64,000 nt of DNA from DATBJG01 sp963790545 (GCA_963790545.1 CAWBPA010000005.1:1-64000), one strand, 5' to 3'. Counted from the stretch's first letter, positions 47,384 through 58,096 are shown. The notes: generated by a model from the letters alone, not told the origin. Made by a program: numbers and translations.

Positions 47384-48336
47384 GCTTCCACCGGGGGTTC
47401 GGAGAGCAGTACCCGCTGCAATGTGTCGATGGCCGAGCGCAAGCCCTCGTCGATCGAGGCAAGGGCGTCCTCGTGTTCGATGCTCACCACATGGTCATAG
47501 CCCACGAGCCGCAAGGCGCTGACCACTCGCTTCCATTCGAGCTCGTCATGTCCCCAGCCGACCGTGCGAAACAGCCACGAGCGTTCTGACAGACGGCGAT
47601 AGCTCTTGGTGTCGATGATGCCGTTGATTGCGACGTTCTGCCGATCGAGCGCCACATCTTTCGCATGCACGTGAAAAATAGATGAACCCAACGCGCGGAT
47701 TGCCGCGGGTGCGTCGACACCCTGCCAGAAGAAATGACTGGGATCGAAATTGACTCCGAGGTTTTCTCCGGACGTGGCTCTCAGACGCAAAGCCGTTTCG
47801 ACGTTGTACACGAGGAATCCGGGATGTGGCTCGAGCGCAACCTTGACGCCGTGGTCATGAGCGAATCGGGTTGCCTCGGACCAGTACGGAATGGCCTTTT
47901 TCTCCCACTGCCAGTCGAGTACTTCCAAAAACTCGGGTGGCCACGGCGTCGTGACCCAGTTTGGATGTCGAGCGCCGTCAGAATCACCTGGGCAGCCCGA
48001 GAACGTCACGACGACCGACACCTCCAGACGTTCCGCCAGCTCTACCGTCTTGCGAAACACATCGTCATAGCACTTGGCGACTGCCGCGTCCGGGTGCAGG
48101 GGGTTCCCGTGACAGGACAGCGCACTGATTGTCAGTCCGGCATCGCCAAGCACGCGCCGGTACTCGCGGGCACGATTGAGATCGCCAAGCAGGCTGTCGA
48201 CGTCAACGTGATCGTGGCCGGGCCATGCACCTGTCCCAAGCTCGAGCGCCTCGATTTTTTGAAGCGACCGCACCTTGACGAGCATGTCCGCGAATGGGAG
48301 TTTTCCAAAGACCGGGGTGAACAAACCGAGCTTCAT
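47371..48336 (-). CDS. Sugar phosphate isomerase/epimerase (xylose isomerase-like TIM barrel)
   Basis: A 321-residue barrel enzyme. Metal-binding pattern typical of AP_endonuc_2 proteins: Glu in ALEPHPGF, Asp/His in NFDPSHFFWQG, His in IFHVHAKD and Glu in VVSIEHED. These enzymes isomerise or epimerise keto sugars or inositols. The ATG 48336 (MKLGLFTPVFG) is preferred to the longer frame; no strong ribosome site is seen. Lacks a signal peptide, unlike its paralogue at 49511, so the pair may act on either side of the membrane. Confidence 0.85.
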   Translation of the reverse strand: MKLGLFTPVFGKLPFADMLVKVRSLQKIEALELGTGAWPGHDHVDVDSLLGDLNRAREYRRVLGDAGLTISALSCHGNPLHPDAAVAKCYDDVFRKTVELAERLEVSVVVTFSGCPGDSDGARHPNWVTTPWPPEFLEVLDWQWEKKAIPYWSEATRFAHDHGVKVALEPHPGFLVYNVETALRLRATSGENLGVNFDPSHFFWQGVDAPAAIRALGSSIFHVHAKDVALDRQNVAINGIIDTKSYRRLSERSWLFRTVGWGHDELEWKRVVSALRLVGYDHVVSIEHEDALASIDEGLRSAIDTLQRVLLSEPPVEAWWT

Positions 48337-48349
48337 AAGGTTTCGCCCG

Positions 48350-49510
48350 TTAATAACGTACGTGCGTCCAGACACCGCCAGCCGCGTGGCTTTCCAGAAT
48401 CGCGTCCACGACGCACGCAACGCGGTAACCGTCCTCAAAGGTCGCGAACGTCGAGGGCGGGCATTCGGTCGAGCGTTTTCCTTCGAGAATCACCTGATAC
48501 ACGTCTCGAAGCACATTGCGAAATGCATCGGCCCAGGCTTCCTGATGGCCACCGGGCAAATCGGCGTAGTGGCGAACGGAAGGCGCCAAGAGCGACGGAT
48601 CCTTGGGCAGTAACTGGTTGGCCGCCTCACGCCGACCGATCCACAGCTCGTTCTGCCGCTCCTGCACCCATCGAAGCGAGGCGCGCTGGCCGTTCACCTC
48701 GAACCAGAGATCGTTCTTGTGCCCGGCACAGACCTGGCCGACCGAGACACAACCCTTCGCGCCGCCGTCGAAACGAAGGAGGATCGTGGCGAGATCCTCG
48801 CTCTGAACTGCAAAGGGTTCTCTTCGTTGGTCCATTCCGCCTTGGGCGAACGCTTCTGGCGTGACCGGGGGCTTCAACCTGGTCCGAACCACGGTTGTCA
48901 GCTCTGCGAGCACGGCGTCGATGCGCTGGCCAACGACATGTTGGACGAGGTCACACCAATGAGAGCCGATGTCACCAACCGCAGAGCTCCTGCCCCCCTT
49001 GTCAGGTTCGAGGCGCCACGAAAAATCAGTCGGTTCGAGCAACCAGTCCTGAAGGTAGCTGCCGTGGACGAAATGAACCGGACCGATCTCGTGAGCGGCA
49101 ATCATCGTGCGTGCCTGCTGCACGAGCGGGTTGCCACGATAGTTGAAGGTCACGGCATGGATCACGCCGGCGTCCTCCGCACGCTGCCACAACTTCCGAG
49201 CGTCATCGGAGGAAACCGCAAGCGGCTTGTCTGAGATGACGTGTTTGCGGCATGCCAGCGCCGCTTCAATGACGGGCACATGAAGAAAGTTGGGGGTCGT
49301 GTTGTGGACAACATGAACGTCTGGGTCAGCGACAAGGGCCTCATAACTGCCGTAAGCCTTGGGGATGCCGAGTGCGCTGGCTTTCTGGCGTGCCGAAACT
49401 TCAGAACTGGCAGCAACAGCCACGACATCGACGAAGCCGAGACGCCGAACGGCGTCGATGTGGTGAACGCCGACGAAACCTGGCCCGACGAGGCCCATGC
49501 CTATGCGCAT
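48350..49510 (-). CDS. Gfo/Idh/MocA family oxidoreductase
   Basis: A 386-residue NAD(P)-dependent sugar or inositol dehydrogenase. Rossmann loop GLVGPGFVGVHH, then the conserved EKP-type motif as ISDKPLAV, and GDIGSHWCDLVQHV with the catalytic His. The usual Glu-Lys-Pro is Asp-Lys-Pro. It follows the Tat isomerase with no gap (49511/49510) and precedes the second isomerase by 13 bases, so the three are certainly co-transcribed. The role is probably oxidation or reduction at a sugar keto/hydroxyl position. Confidence 0.88.
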   Translation of the reverse strand: MRIGMGLVGPGFVGVHHIDAVRRLGFVDVVAVAASSEVSARQKASALGIPKAYGSYEALVADPDVHVVHNTTPNFLHVPVIEAALACRKHVISDKPLAVSSDDARKLWQRAEDAGVIHAVTFNYRGNPLVQQARTMIAAHEIGPVHFVHGSYLQDWLLEPTDFSWRLEPDKGGRSSAVGDIGSHWCDLVQHVVGQRIDAVLAELTTVVRTRLKPPVTPEAFAQGGMDQRREPFAVQSEDLATILLRFDGGAKGCVSVGQVCAGHKNDLWFEVNGQRASLRWVQERQNELWIGRREAANQLLPKDPSLLAPSVRHYADLPGGHQEAWADAFRNVLRDVYQVILEGKRSTECPPSTFATFEDGYRVACVVDAILESHAAGGVWTHVRY

Positions 49511-50422
49511 TTATGCCAGCGCCTGCCTGACGAAGTCGTAACACTTTTTGACCTCTTCGATCGGCGTTCCGCTGCCACGATGTTCGTACTCGATATGCGC
49601 CCGGATCGGCCAGCGCTCCCGCTTCAGCAGCTGCAGGGCCTCGCGAATTGGCGTATCGCCCTGGCCCCAGGGGACGTTGTCTCCCTGGTTCTTTTTGCGA
49701 TCCTTCAGATGAAGATTCGTAATCTGCGCGTGATGATCGCGGATGTAGGTCACGGCATCGAAGTTGGCCGCCGTGAAATGACCGATGTCGAGATTGACCT
49801 TGAAATATTTCGACATCTTCATGGCGGCGGCAAAGCTGTCGGGGCTGGCAAACTCGTTGGAATCGGACGTGTTGGAATGCCCGTGGATGGCGACGACCAT
49901 CCGGTGCTTGTCGGCAAACGGTGCAACCCGTTTGGCGGCCGACAGGGTTGACGAGGAGGTGATGATCTCGGCACCGAGCGCTCGGGCCATCTCGAATCCC
50001 CGATCGATCTCTTCGTCGGAGAAACTGTCGTTGAAGCTGAGGTTGTACGCGGAAATCGTTATACCTGCCGCATCGAACCGCTTTCGTACGGCTCGGAAGA
50101 AGTCCATCGAGGTGGTAGTGCGCCACCGACGGAGATCTTCCCGACCCTTCTGCGCTTCTGGCGTACCTCGGCCGGCTCCGGGTGCCATGACCGGCTCGAC
50201 CTGCGGGGCAAACAGCTCGCAATCGCCAAGTCCGCACTCGACGATGGCATTGATGAGAACGTCCCCAGGATCGCGGTCAGCCGGACGCGGCAAGGCGCGG
50301 AAGCTGTATGTCTGGACTCCGACGCGGACTCCGCCAATCGTCGAATCAATCAGTCCGGCGATCGCTCCTGGCAGGGCCAATCCGCCGAGCGTCACCGTCC
50401 CGAATTCGCGTCTGGTATACAT
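49511..50422 (-). CDS. Tat-exported sugar isomerase/epimerase TIM barrel
   Basis: A 303-residue protein whose N-terminus MYTRREFGTVTLGG carries a twin-Arg Tat motif followed by a hydrophobic segment to about residue 24. The barrel has metal-site segments: Glu/His in VVAIHGHSN, Asp-x-Gly-His in VNLDIGHF, His in NLHLKDRKK and Glu in AHIEYEHRG. Export as a folded metalloenzyme means it acts in the periplasm, alongside the PQQ dehydrogenase and cytochrome c upstream. A palindrome lies just before the start codon. Confidence 0.85.
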   Translation of the reverse strand: MYTRREFGTVTLGGLALPGAIAGLIDSTIGGVRVGVQTYSFRALPRPADRDPGDVLINAIVECGLGDCELFAPQVEPVMAPGAGRGTPEAQKGREDLRRWRTTTSMDFFRAVRKRFDAAGITISAYNLSFNDSFSDEEIDRGFEMARALGAEIITSSSTLSAAKRVAPFADKHRMVVAIHGHSNTSDSNEFASPDSFAAAMKMSKYFKVNLDIGHFTAANFDAVTYIRDHHAQITNLHLKDRKKNQGDNVPWGQGDTPIREALQLLKRERWPIRAHIEYEHRGSGTPIEEVKKCYDFVRQALA

Positions 50423-50437
50423 GGCGACAGATTCTCC

Positions 50438-50458
50438 GCCGGACCCAAAGGGTCCGGC
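50438..50458. repeat. Palindrome GCCGGACCC-AAA-GGGTCCGGC
   Basis: A nine-base perfect stem with a three-base loop in the 63-base gap between the PQQ dehydrogenase and the isomerase. It could attenuate downstream transcription or be a dispersed element. Confidence 0.75.
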
Positions 50459-50485
50459 CTACGTACCAGGCACCCAGCACCCGTG

Positions 50486-52147
50486 TCAGGGATGAAGCGC
50501 GAACGCAAACAGCGAATCACCAGCCCCGACGACGATGTACTGCCTGCCGTCCAGCATGAACGTTTGCGGTCCATTGCTGGTGTTGACTCCAAGCCCGGCG
50601 TGCCAGAGCGGTTTGCCGGTCGCCGGGTCATATGCCACAAAATTCCCGCCGCCGTCATTGCCGAAAAGCAGCCGACCAGCTGTGCTGAGCAACCCCATTG
50701 CGCCTTGCCCACCCGCTCCCGGCGTTAATGCCAGCGGCCGACTCCATCTGACCTTGCCTGTCCTGTAGTCGATCGCCTTGAGCGCGTTGCCGAGATTCCC
50801 AACACCGCGCTCTGCAGCAGCCCAACCTTGCGGGCGAGGATCGGTGTCGGTCAGGTACAACACGCTGAACGACTGCGAGGTGCCAACATACAGGAGTCCG
50901 GTGTCGGGATTGAAACTCGCAGGCGGCCAATTTGTGGCACCGTTCGTATCGGGTGACACAAGAGTGCCGGGCACCGATGCTTCCTTCGCCGGATTCGGGA
51001 TCGGCTGGCCGTTGGCGTTCACGCCGAGCGTCCAGTTCAAGGATTCGATGTGCTTGGTCGTCAGGATGTGCTTGCCGTTTGTCCGATCAAGCAGGAAGTA
51101 GTAGCCGTTGCGATTGGCTTGAGCGAGAAGCTTTCGTGGCTGTCCATCGATGACGCCATCGATGAGGACCGGCGTCTGTGCGGCGTCCCAGTCGTGCGTG
51201 TCGTGCGGCGTCGCCTGGTAGTACCAGGCCATCTTGCCGGTTTCGACGTTGAGCGCCACGATTGAACAGGTCCAGAGATTGTCTCCCGCACGACTCTGGC
51301 CGGCCAGCACCGGATTTGCGTTCCCGGTGCCTACGTAATAGAGATTGAGATCCGGATCGTACGTTCCGGGCAGCCACGTCATGCCGCCACCATGCAGCAT
51401 GGAGTACTCATCCGGCCAGGTTTCGGCGCCAGGCTCCCCGGGCCTAGGTGTTGTGTTCCACCGCCAGATCACTTCGCCGGCTTCGGGATCGCGGGCTTCG
51501 AGGTAGCCGGGTACATCGAGCGAATCACCTCCGACACCGATGAGGACGCGATTGCCAATCACGATTGGCGCATTCGTGGAGAAGTATTCACGCTTGACGC
51601 TGGCGATTTCCTTGTGCCAGCGCTCTTTGCCGGTTGCTGCATCCAGCGAGACGAAATAGTTGTCCGGCGTCAGGAAATACAGCCAGTTCCCGTACATCCC
51701 CACGCCACGGTTGCCGATGTGAATGCCGCCTTTCGTGCGCCAGTAGTAGTGCCAGATTTCCCGGCCAGTGCGTGCATCGATGGCCCACACATGATCGGGC
51801 GCAGAAAAGTAGAGAACGCCGTTGACCATGAGCGGCGTGGACTTGATGGCGAAATTGAATCCGCCGGCGCTCGCGGGAGGAGTGTCGGGCCCCTCGCCCC
51901 CGATAATCGCGCGCGCGCTCGACGTATTCGCGCGATAGATCCACCGAAGCGCGAGGTTCTTGACGTTCTCGGCGTTGATCTGCTTGAGCGTGCTGTATCG
52001 CCGGCCCGAATAGTCTCCGTGGTAGGTCGGCCACGCGTCGGTCGGCGGCTTCTGCAGTAACGCCTGGTCGAGCATCGGTCCCTGCCCGAGGAGCACGATG
52101 GGTCCAAGTACCAGAGCAGCGACGATCGCGAACGTCTGCATTCTCAT
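50486..52147 (-). CDS. PQQ-dependent quinoprotein dehydrogenase
   Basis: About 553 residues with a signal peptide (MRMQTFAIVAALVLG). Beta-propeller PQQ domain with repeated W motifs (ALRWIYRAN, GREIWHYYWR, GKERWHKEI, GKVRWSRPL) and the catalytic/calcium region THDWDAAQTPVL. It oxidises a sugar or alcohol in the periplasm and passes electrons to the cytochrome encoded just upstream. ATG 52147 overlaps the cytochrome stop (ATGA), so the longer frame is rejected. A Cys-Cys pair typical of ethanol dehydrogenases was not seen. Confidence 0.87.
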   Translation of the reverse strand: MRMQTFAIVAALVLGPIVLLGQGPMLDQALLQKPPTDAWPTYHGDYSGRRYSTLKQINAENVKNLALRWIYRANTSSARAIIGGEGPDTPPASAGGFNFAIKSTPLMVNGVLYFSAPDHVWAIDARTGREIWHYYWRTKGGIHIGNRGVGMYGNWLYFLTPDNYFVSLDAATGKERWHKEIASVKREYFSTNAPIVIGNRVLIGVGGDSLDVPGYLEARDPEAGEVIWRWNTTPRPGEPGAETWPDEYSMLHGGGMTWLPGTYDPDLNLYYVGTGNANPVLAGQSRAGDNLWTCSIVALNVETGKMAWYYQATPHDTHDWDAAQTPVLIDGVIDGQPRKLLAQANRNGYYFLLDRTNGKHILTTKHIESLNWTLGVNANGQPIPNPAKEASVPGTLVSPDTNGATNWPPASFNPDTGLLYVGTSQSFSVLYLTDTDPRPQGWAAAERGVGNLGNALKAIDYRTGKVRWSRPLALTPGAGGQGAMGLLSTAGRLLFGNDGGGNFVAYDPATGKPLWHAGLGVNTSNGPQTFMLDGRQYIVVGAGDSLFAFALHP

Positions 52148-52968
52148 TTGAGACTCGCAAGATATGCCGTCATGTTGTGCATGTCGGCATCGGTCCATTT
52201 CGTCCACATATCGACGTGGGCCTGGAGGGGATCGGTCAGCGTGACCTTTGGGACATCGCCGCTCCGCAGCCAGGAACGCTGTTGCCCCGCCGCAGCGTCG
52301 TACAGGATGACATCAAAGTCGGTCAGTCGAACCAGGTTCCCACTGAACGACTGACCCGATGGCAGGGTGACAGTGGCGCGGACGGCATTTCGCTCAAGAT
52401 AGGCCGGCGTGGGAACGGCAGGGCCGGCGCCACGGCCACTTGAGCGCGGCATGAGGATTCGGCCCTGCAGCGTGACCGGATCGTACTTCGACCCGACAGC
52501 CTTGAGGTCTCCGCCAGCCGAGTGGCACGTGCCGCACTTGCCGGCACCGTTGAAGAAGGCTTCGCCCGCTTTCGGATCGCCCACCACGATATCGAGAATC
52601 TGATAAAGGCGGCGATTTGCGGCCAAGTAAATCGAAGAGTGGAGATAGGCCGCCAGATCCGACACTTGTGCGTCGGTCAGCTCGTACCTCGGCATGCCGC
52701 GGTCCGGCCGGCCGACTCGCAGGAATTCACCAAGCTGTTTGCCGTTCTCGTCGTTTTGCACGAGCGCCGATCGCGTGAGGTCGGGGCCTTGTGCGCCGCC
52801 GCGGGCATTCGATCCGTGGCAGAAACCGCATTCGACCGTGAGCAGTTGCTGACCGCGTTCGACCGCGGCCGGGTCGAACCCTGGAGCGACCTGCTGTTGT
52901 GGTGTGGCAGACGCCACCGTGGTCACGAGCCACACAGCCAGCGTCCAACTCGTGCGCTCGAATCGCAT
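52144..52968 (-). CDS. Di-haem cytochrome c, partner of the PQQ dehydrogenase
   Basis: A 274-residue exported protein with two haem c sites, CGFCH (about residue 47) and CGTCH (about 144). Axial Met candidates are in GMPRYELTD and NMTAYLASL. Between haem 2 and the end lies a beta insert (SGNLVRLTDFDVILYDA) seen in acidobacterial sugar-oxidation cytochromes. It is the first gene of the unit. Upstream 379 bases contain no gene and must hold its promoter. Confidence 0.87.
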   Translation of the reverse strand: MRFERTSWTLAVWLVTTVASATPQQQVAPGFDPAAVERGQQLLTVECGFCHGSNARGGAQGPDLTRSALVQNDENGKQLGEFLRVGRPDRGMPRYELTDAQVSDLAAYLHSSIYLAANRRLYQILDIVVGDPKAGEAFFNGAGKCGTCHSAGGDLKAVGSKYDPVTLQGRILMPRSSGRGAGPAVPTPAYLERNAVRATVTLPSGQSFSGNLVRLTDFDVILYDAAAGQQRSWLRSGDVPKVTLTDPLQAHVDMWTKWTDADMHNMTAYLASLK

Positions 52969-53347
52969 GACAGCCTCACTCGAACCCTGGAGTGTTCGTG
53001 ACGTTATAGCATTCGACCGGCCAGCTGCAAGCGAACGGTCGACGGAAAACTGAATACTCTCTGTCGCAGAAATGGCCGCATCGCCGGACAGGATGGGAGC
53101 CTGCTCCTTCCGGCGATGGGATCGCGGGAGTTCTGGCGAGTGAGTGCGGTCCCCAGCGCCAGGGACCCGTGAGGCTTAGCTAACGGTGCTTCGCTTTTCA
53201 GGAAAGCCGGCCGCCACTGGGACTGGAGCAGCAGCCGGCCCAGATGGCTTGTCGGAAGAAGCGAGCGACCGTCATGGGAACGAAGGTACCTGACCGATGT
53301 AAAGGGCACCTGACGAACCGATGAAACGTGGGTAAAACCGGTCGGAG
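52969..53347. other. Intergenic region without recognisable gene
   Basis: 379 bases between pgl and the cytochrome gene, both on the minus strand. A minus-strand frame is open through part of it, but its composition and Ser/Arg-rich translation do not look like a protein. No hairpin with a T-run was noticed. Confidence 0.4.
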
Positions 53348-54073
53348 CTAGCGCCCAGCGGCCCCAGGGTCCAGGAGAAACAATGTCCGGCGACTTTGGC
53401 GAGTCGCTCGAGCGACCGGCAGAGAAGAATCGGGGTTGTTCAGGGCTTCGCGAATGGCCGCGGCCTTCTCGTTGCCGAAGGCGGCAATGACGAGAAGGGA
53501 GGCGCCCGACAGCGCAGGGAGAGTGAGCGTGAGTCGTCGAGGCGGAGACTTTGCGGAATCCGTCACGGCGACAACGAGACGCGATGATTCGTCGAGCGCC
53601 GGATGTCCTGGGAAGAGGGAGCACACGTGGCCATCGGGACCGACGCCGAGAAGAATCATGTCGAAGCGAGGAGGAGACCCCGCGATCGTTCGAAGCTCGA
53701 CCTCGTACGCGGCGGCTGCGGCATCGAGATCGACCTCGTCCGCGGGCATGCGGTGCACGCGCCTTCGATCGACATTCGCGTGCGTGAAGAGGAATTCAGC
53801 CGCCAGTTTGTAGTTCGACTGGGGGTCGTCAGGCGGCACGCCCCGCTCGTCTCCCCAGACGCACTCGACCCGGCTCCAGTCGATTGGTGCGATGGCAAGA
53901 GTAGGAAAGAACGCCTTCGCAACCGATCCGCCCGGAAGTGCGACGATGAAACATCTCTCGTGGGCGACCGCGGCGCGTGCGAGATTTGCCGCTCGCTCAG
54001 CCAAAACCGCTGCAAGCGCAGGGATCGCGCTGACGATGGTCTCGATAGGTCGGGACGCTGAGTCAGTATCCAT
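53348..54073 (-). CDS. pgl: 6-phosphogluconolactonase
   Basis: A 241-residue enzyme hydrolysing 6-phosphogluconolactone in the oxidative pentose phosphate pathway. Seen: VALPGGSVAKAF, WGDERGVPPDDPQSNY, and the catalytic segment LGVGPDGHVCSLFPGH, then GNEKAAAIREAL. Length is normal for DevB/Pgl. It overlaps the end of cydB by 11 bases and is the last gene after gnd, cydA and cydB. Confidence 0.9.
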   Translation of the reverse strand: MDTDSASRPIETIVSAIPALAAVLAERAANLARAAVAHERCFIVALPGGSVAKAFFPTLAIAPIDWSRVECVWGDERGVPPDDPQSNYKLAAEFLFTHANVDRRRVHRMPADEVDLDAAAAAYEVELRTIAGSPPRFDMILLGVGPDGHVCSLFPGHPALDESSRLVVAVTDSAKSPPRRLTLTLPALSGASLLVIAAFGNEKAAAIREALNNPDSSLPVARATRQSRRTLFLLDPGAAGR

Positions 54074-55118
54074 CTCTCCCGCTGGCTGCCACCGCCTTTC
54101 CGCGGTGAATCCGGAACACTGTGACGAAGTACACGACGGCCAAGGGGAGTGCGACCATCCACCACGCGAGTGCCGTCTGAAGACTCGCGGCCGGCACGCT
54201 CGCGTTGTACGCGGTCAGCGATCGGGCGTCATCATCGACGGCTCGCAGCATGACCGGGAAGACACAGGCGGCGGTGGCGGCCAGCATGCCCGCGAGAAAA
54301 GCACACGAACCGAGAAATGCCAGAAAGTCCCGGCGAGCGCGCAGGCACAAACCGACCGATACCAGTCCTGCGATCGCGACGAGCAAAGACAGCCATGCCA
54401 GCGGGCGACCTGGCAGCGCGGAAAACAGATCTGTGTTGACGAGCCCTGTCAACAGGGTCGCGAGCGGCCACAGGCCGGCTACCGTGCTGTACAGCCACAA
54501 AGCCGCCCGACGGCTGCGCTCCTGAACCTTGCCGTCGGTCTTCCATGCGAGAAATGCTCCACCGTGACCGGCAACGGCGAGCAGACCGAAAATGCCTGCC
54601 ATGACGGTGTACCAGTCGAGAATGCCGACGGGTTGCCTTGCACTGAAGTCGGTGAACAACGCCAGCGAAAAGTAGCCGGACGCGTCGATCGGCAGACCGC
54701 GCAGCAGATTGCCAAGTGCGGCCCCAAACAGTATTGGCAACGCCGTGCTCGCGGCACAGAAGACGAAGTCCCATGCAGTCCGCCAGAGTGGATGCTCGAG
54801 GTGACTGCGGAATTCGATGGAGATACCGCGCAGCAGGAGGCACCACAGGACGAGAAAGATGGCAAAGTAGAATCCCGACAAGCCGGACGCGAGCACGGAC
54901 GGGAAGGCGACAAACAATGCGCCCCCAGTTGCGATGAGCCACACTTCGTTGCCGTCCCAGTACGGACCGATCGCGGCAAGCACCTGCCGCCGCTCTTGAT
55001 CGGTGCGTGCCACAAAGGCATGGAGCGCTCCGGCGCCCAGGTCGAACCCGTCGAGCACGACGTACGCCGTCAGCATCGCCGCCGCGATTGCGAACCACAA
55101 TTCAGCCAAGAAACTCAC
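54063..55118 (-). CDS. cydB: Cytochrome bd oxidase subunit II
   Basis: A 351-residue membrane subunit with about eight helices. It opens with the conserved YVVLDGFDLGAGAL and QERRQVLAAIGPYWDGNEVWL, and later LVWCLLLRGISIEFR and WYTVMAGIFGLLAV. With CydA it forms the quinol:O2 oxidoreductase. The start is GTG 55118 (VSFLAELWFAIAAA). The first 39 bases of the gene are part of a 172-base unit repeated twice more upstream; in the second copy this start reads ATG but the frame closes soon after. Confidence 0.9.
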   Translation of the reverse strand: MSFLAELWFAIAAAMLTAYVVLDGFDLGAGALHAFVARTDQERRQVLAAIGPYWDGNEVWLIATGGALFVAFPSVLASGLSGFYFAIFLVLWCLLLRGISIEFRSHLEHPLWRTAWDFVFCAASTALPILFGAALGNLLRGLPIDASGYFSLALFTDFSARQPVGILDWYTVMAGIFGLLAVAGHGGAFLAWKTDGKVQERSRRAALWLYSTVAGLWPLATLLTGLVNTDLFSALPGRPLAWLSLLVAIAGLVSVGLCLRARRDFLAFLGSCAFLAGMLAATAACVFPVMLRAVDDDARSLTAYNASVPAASLQTALAWWMVALPLAVVYFVTVFRIHRGKAVAASGRDGY

Positions 55119-55585
55119 CTTCCCAAGCGAACCACTAAGGCTCGAAAAAACTTCAAACCACTAAGACACGAAGAACACGAAGAAATTCTCAGCCCCCTTC
55201 GCGTCCTTGGTGTCTTCGTGGTTATCCATACTCTTCGCGGCAAGCACCTGCCGCCGCGATTGCGAACCACAATTCAGCCAAGAAACTCATCATCCCAAGC
55301 GACCACTAAGGCACGAAGAAAACTTCAAACCACTAAGACACGAAGAACACGAAGAAATTCTCAATCCCCTTCGTGTCCTTGGTGTCTTCGTGGTTATCCA
55401 TACTCTTCGCGGCAAGCACCTGCCTCCGCGATTGCGAACCACAATTCAGCCAAGAAACTCACCTTCCCAAGCGAACCACTAAGGCACGAAGAAAACTTCA
55501 AACCACTAAGACACGAAGAACACGAAAAAATTCTCAACCCCCTTCGTGTCCTTGGTCTCTTCGTGGTTATCCATACTCTTGGTGG
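55080..55585. repeat. Three tandem copies of a ~172-base unit including the cydB 5' end
   Basis: Units begin at about 55080, 55252 and 55425. Each has the cydB beginning (GCGATTGCGAACCACAATTC, then CAGCCAAGAAACTCA) followed by CACTAAGACACGAAGAACAC, an inner spacer with TTCTCA, and the inverse CTTGGTGTCTTCGTGGTT. The inner part is itself an inverted repeat of a well-known dispersed type. The array fills the space between cydA and cydB. Confidence 0.9.
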
Positions 55586-56926
<1,341 letters not shown>

Positions 56927-56928
56927 CT

Positions 56929-57936
56929 CTAACTCTTTTCGTGGTGGCCGCCAAACCCAAATCGCATGGCGGAAAGGATCTGATTCTGGAACGTATCCAA
57001 ACCGCGGGAGGCAAAACGCTCGAAGAGTGCGGCCGTCAACACATGGGCGGGCACGCCGAGATCGTTGGCAGCCTGGACAGTCCACCGTCCCTCACCGGAG
57101 TCCGACACCGTGCCGCTGAATCGGTTCAGCTCTGGATCGGTCGCGAGCGCCTGGGCTGTGAGGTCGAGCAGCCAGGATGTGATGACGCTGCCATGTCGCC
57201 ACACCTCCGCGATGTCGGCCAGGTTGAAGTTGTACTGGTAGTGCTCGCGGTTTCGGAGCGGCGTCGTTTCGGCATCTGCTTCGTGCACGCTGTCTCCAAT
57301 GTTCGCTCGTTTCAGAATGTTGAGGCCTTCCGCATAGGCGGCCATCAGCCCGTACTCGATGCCGTTGTGGACCATCTTGACGAAGTGGCCCGCCCCCGCC
57401 GGGCCGCAGTGCAAGTAGCCGTGCTCGGCTGTGCGAGCGGACTGGTCACGACCTTGCGGCGTGACACCGGACGGTCCAGGCGCCAAGGTTCGGAAGAACG
57501 GGTCGAGCCGTTCCACGGTCGTCTGCTCACCGCCAATCATGAGACAGTAGCCCCGCTCGAGTCCCCAGACGCCGCCGCTCGTGCCCATGTCGACATAGTG
57601 GAGGCCTTGCGCCGACAGCCGTCCTGCGCGGGCGATGTCATCGTGGTAGTGCGAGTTGCCGCCGTCGATGATCACATCACCACGCTTCAAGTGCGGTGAG
57701 AGATCGCCGATCGCCGAGTCGACGACGGCGGCGGGCAGCATTAAACAAATCGCGCGAGGGGCTTGCAGTTTGGCTCCCAGGTCTTCAAGATTTGCGGCCG
57801 GAATGGCGCCTTCTTTGGCGAGGGCCTCCGACGCCTGCGGTGAGCGGTCGAACACGACGCAGTCATGGCCCCCGCGCATCAGGCGCCGCACCATGTTTGC
57901 GCCCATGCGACCGAGCCCAATCATTCCGATCTGCAT
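56929..57936 (-). CDS. gnd: 6-phosphogluconate dehydrogenase, decarboxylating (short NAD-type)
   Basis: A 335-residue enzyme, the short GndA/YqeC class rather than the 470-residue form. Rossmann loop GLGRMGANMVRR, GGNSHYHDD, the catalytic Lys/Asn in FVKMVHNGIEYGLM, and SDSGEGRWT. It oxidises and decarboxylates 6-phosphogluconate to ribulose-5-phosphate. It is first in the gnd-cydA-cydB-pgl unit; its reducing output may feed the bd oxidase. Confidence 0.92.
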   Translation of the reverse strand: MQIGMIGLGRMGANMVRRLMRGGHDCVVFDRSPQASEALAKEGAIPAANLEDLGAKLQAPRAICLMLPAAVVDSAIGDLSPHLKRGDVIIDGGNSHYHDDIARAGRLSAQGLHYVDMGTSGGVWGLERGYCLMIGGEQTTVERLDPFFRTLAPGPSGVTPQGRDQSARTAEHGYLHCGPAGAGHFVKMVHNGIEYGLMAAYAEGLNILKRANIGDSVHEADAETTPLRNREHYQYNFNLADIAEVWRHGSVITSWLLDLTAQALATDPELNRFSGTVSDSGEGRWTVQAANDLGVPAHVLTAALFERFASRGLDTFQNQILSAMRFGFGGHHEKS

Positions 57937-57991
57937 CGATCCTCCCTTCAGCCCGGTCGCACCATCGTCGGAAGCGCGTGCGAAATTATAG

Positions 57992-58047
57992 GCCGGGTCC
58001 TGCTCTTTGGACCCGGCTCAGGCGGCCTTGTAAAGCAAGGCCCGCCT
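57992..58047. terminator. Double hairpin between mscS-like gene and gnd
   Basis: Hairpin 1: GCCGGGTCC (57992-58000) with GGACCCGGC (58009-58017). Hairpin 2: AGGCGGCCTTG with CAAGGCCCGCCT (58020-58047). No T-run, so either a REP-like pair or a factor-assisted terminator after the channel gene. Confidence 0.55.
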
Positions 58048-58096
58048 ACGACTAATTTCCCAAGGCTTAGGATACGACGATCGGTCGTCTACGGGA

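Noticed and set aside
53004..53624. Minus-strand frame covering the pgl-cytochrome gap
   Set aside because: It overlaps pgl out of frame and is Ser/Arg/Pro-rich with no recognisable motif; treated as non-coding.
55130..55580. CRISPR-like array
   Set aside because: The repeats are ~172 bases with no unique spacers and include gene sequence; it is a tandem duplication.
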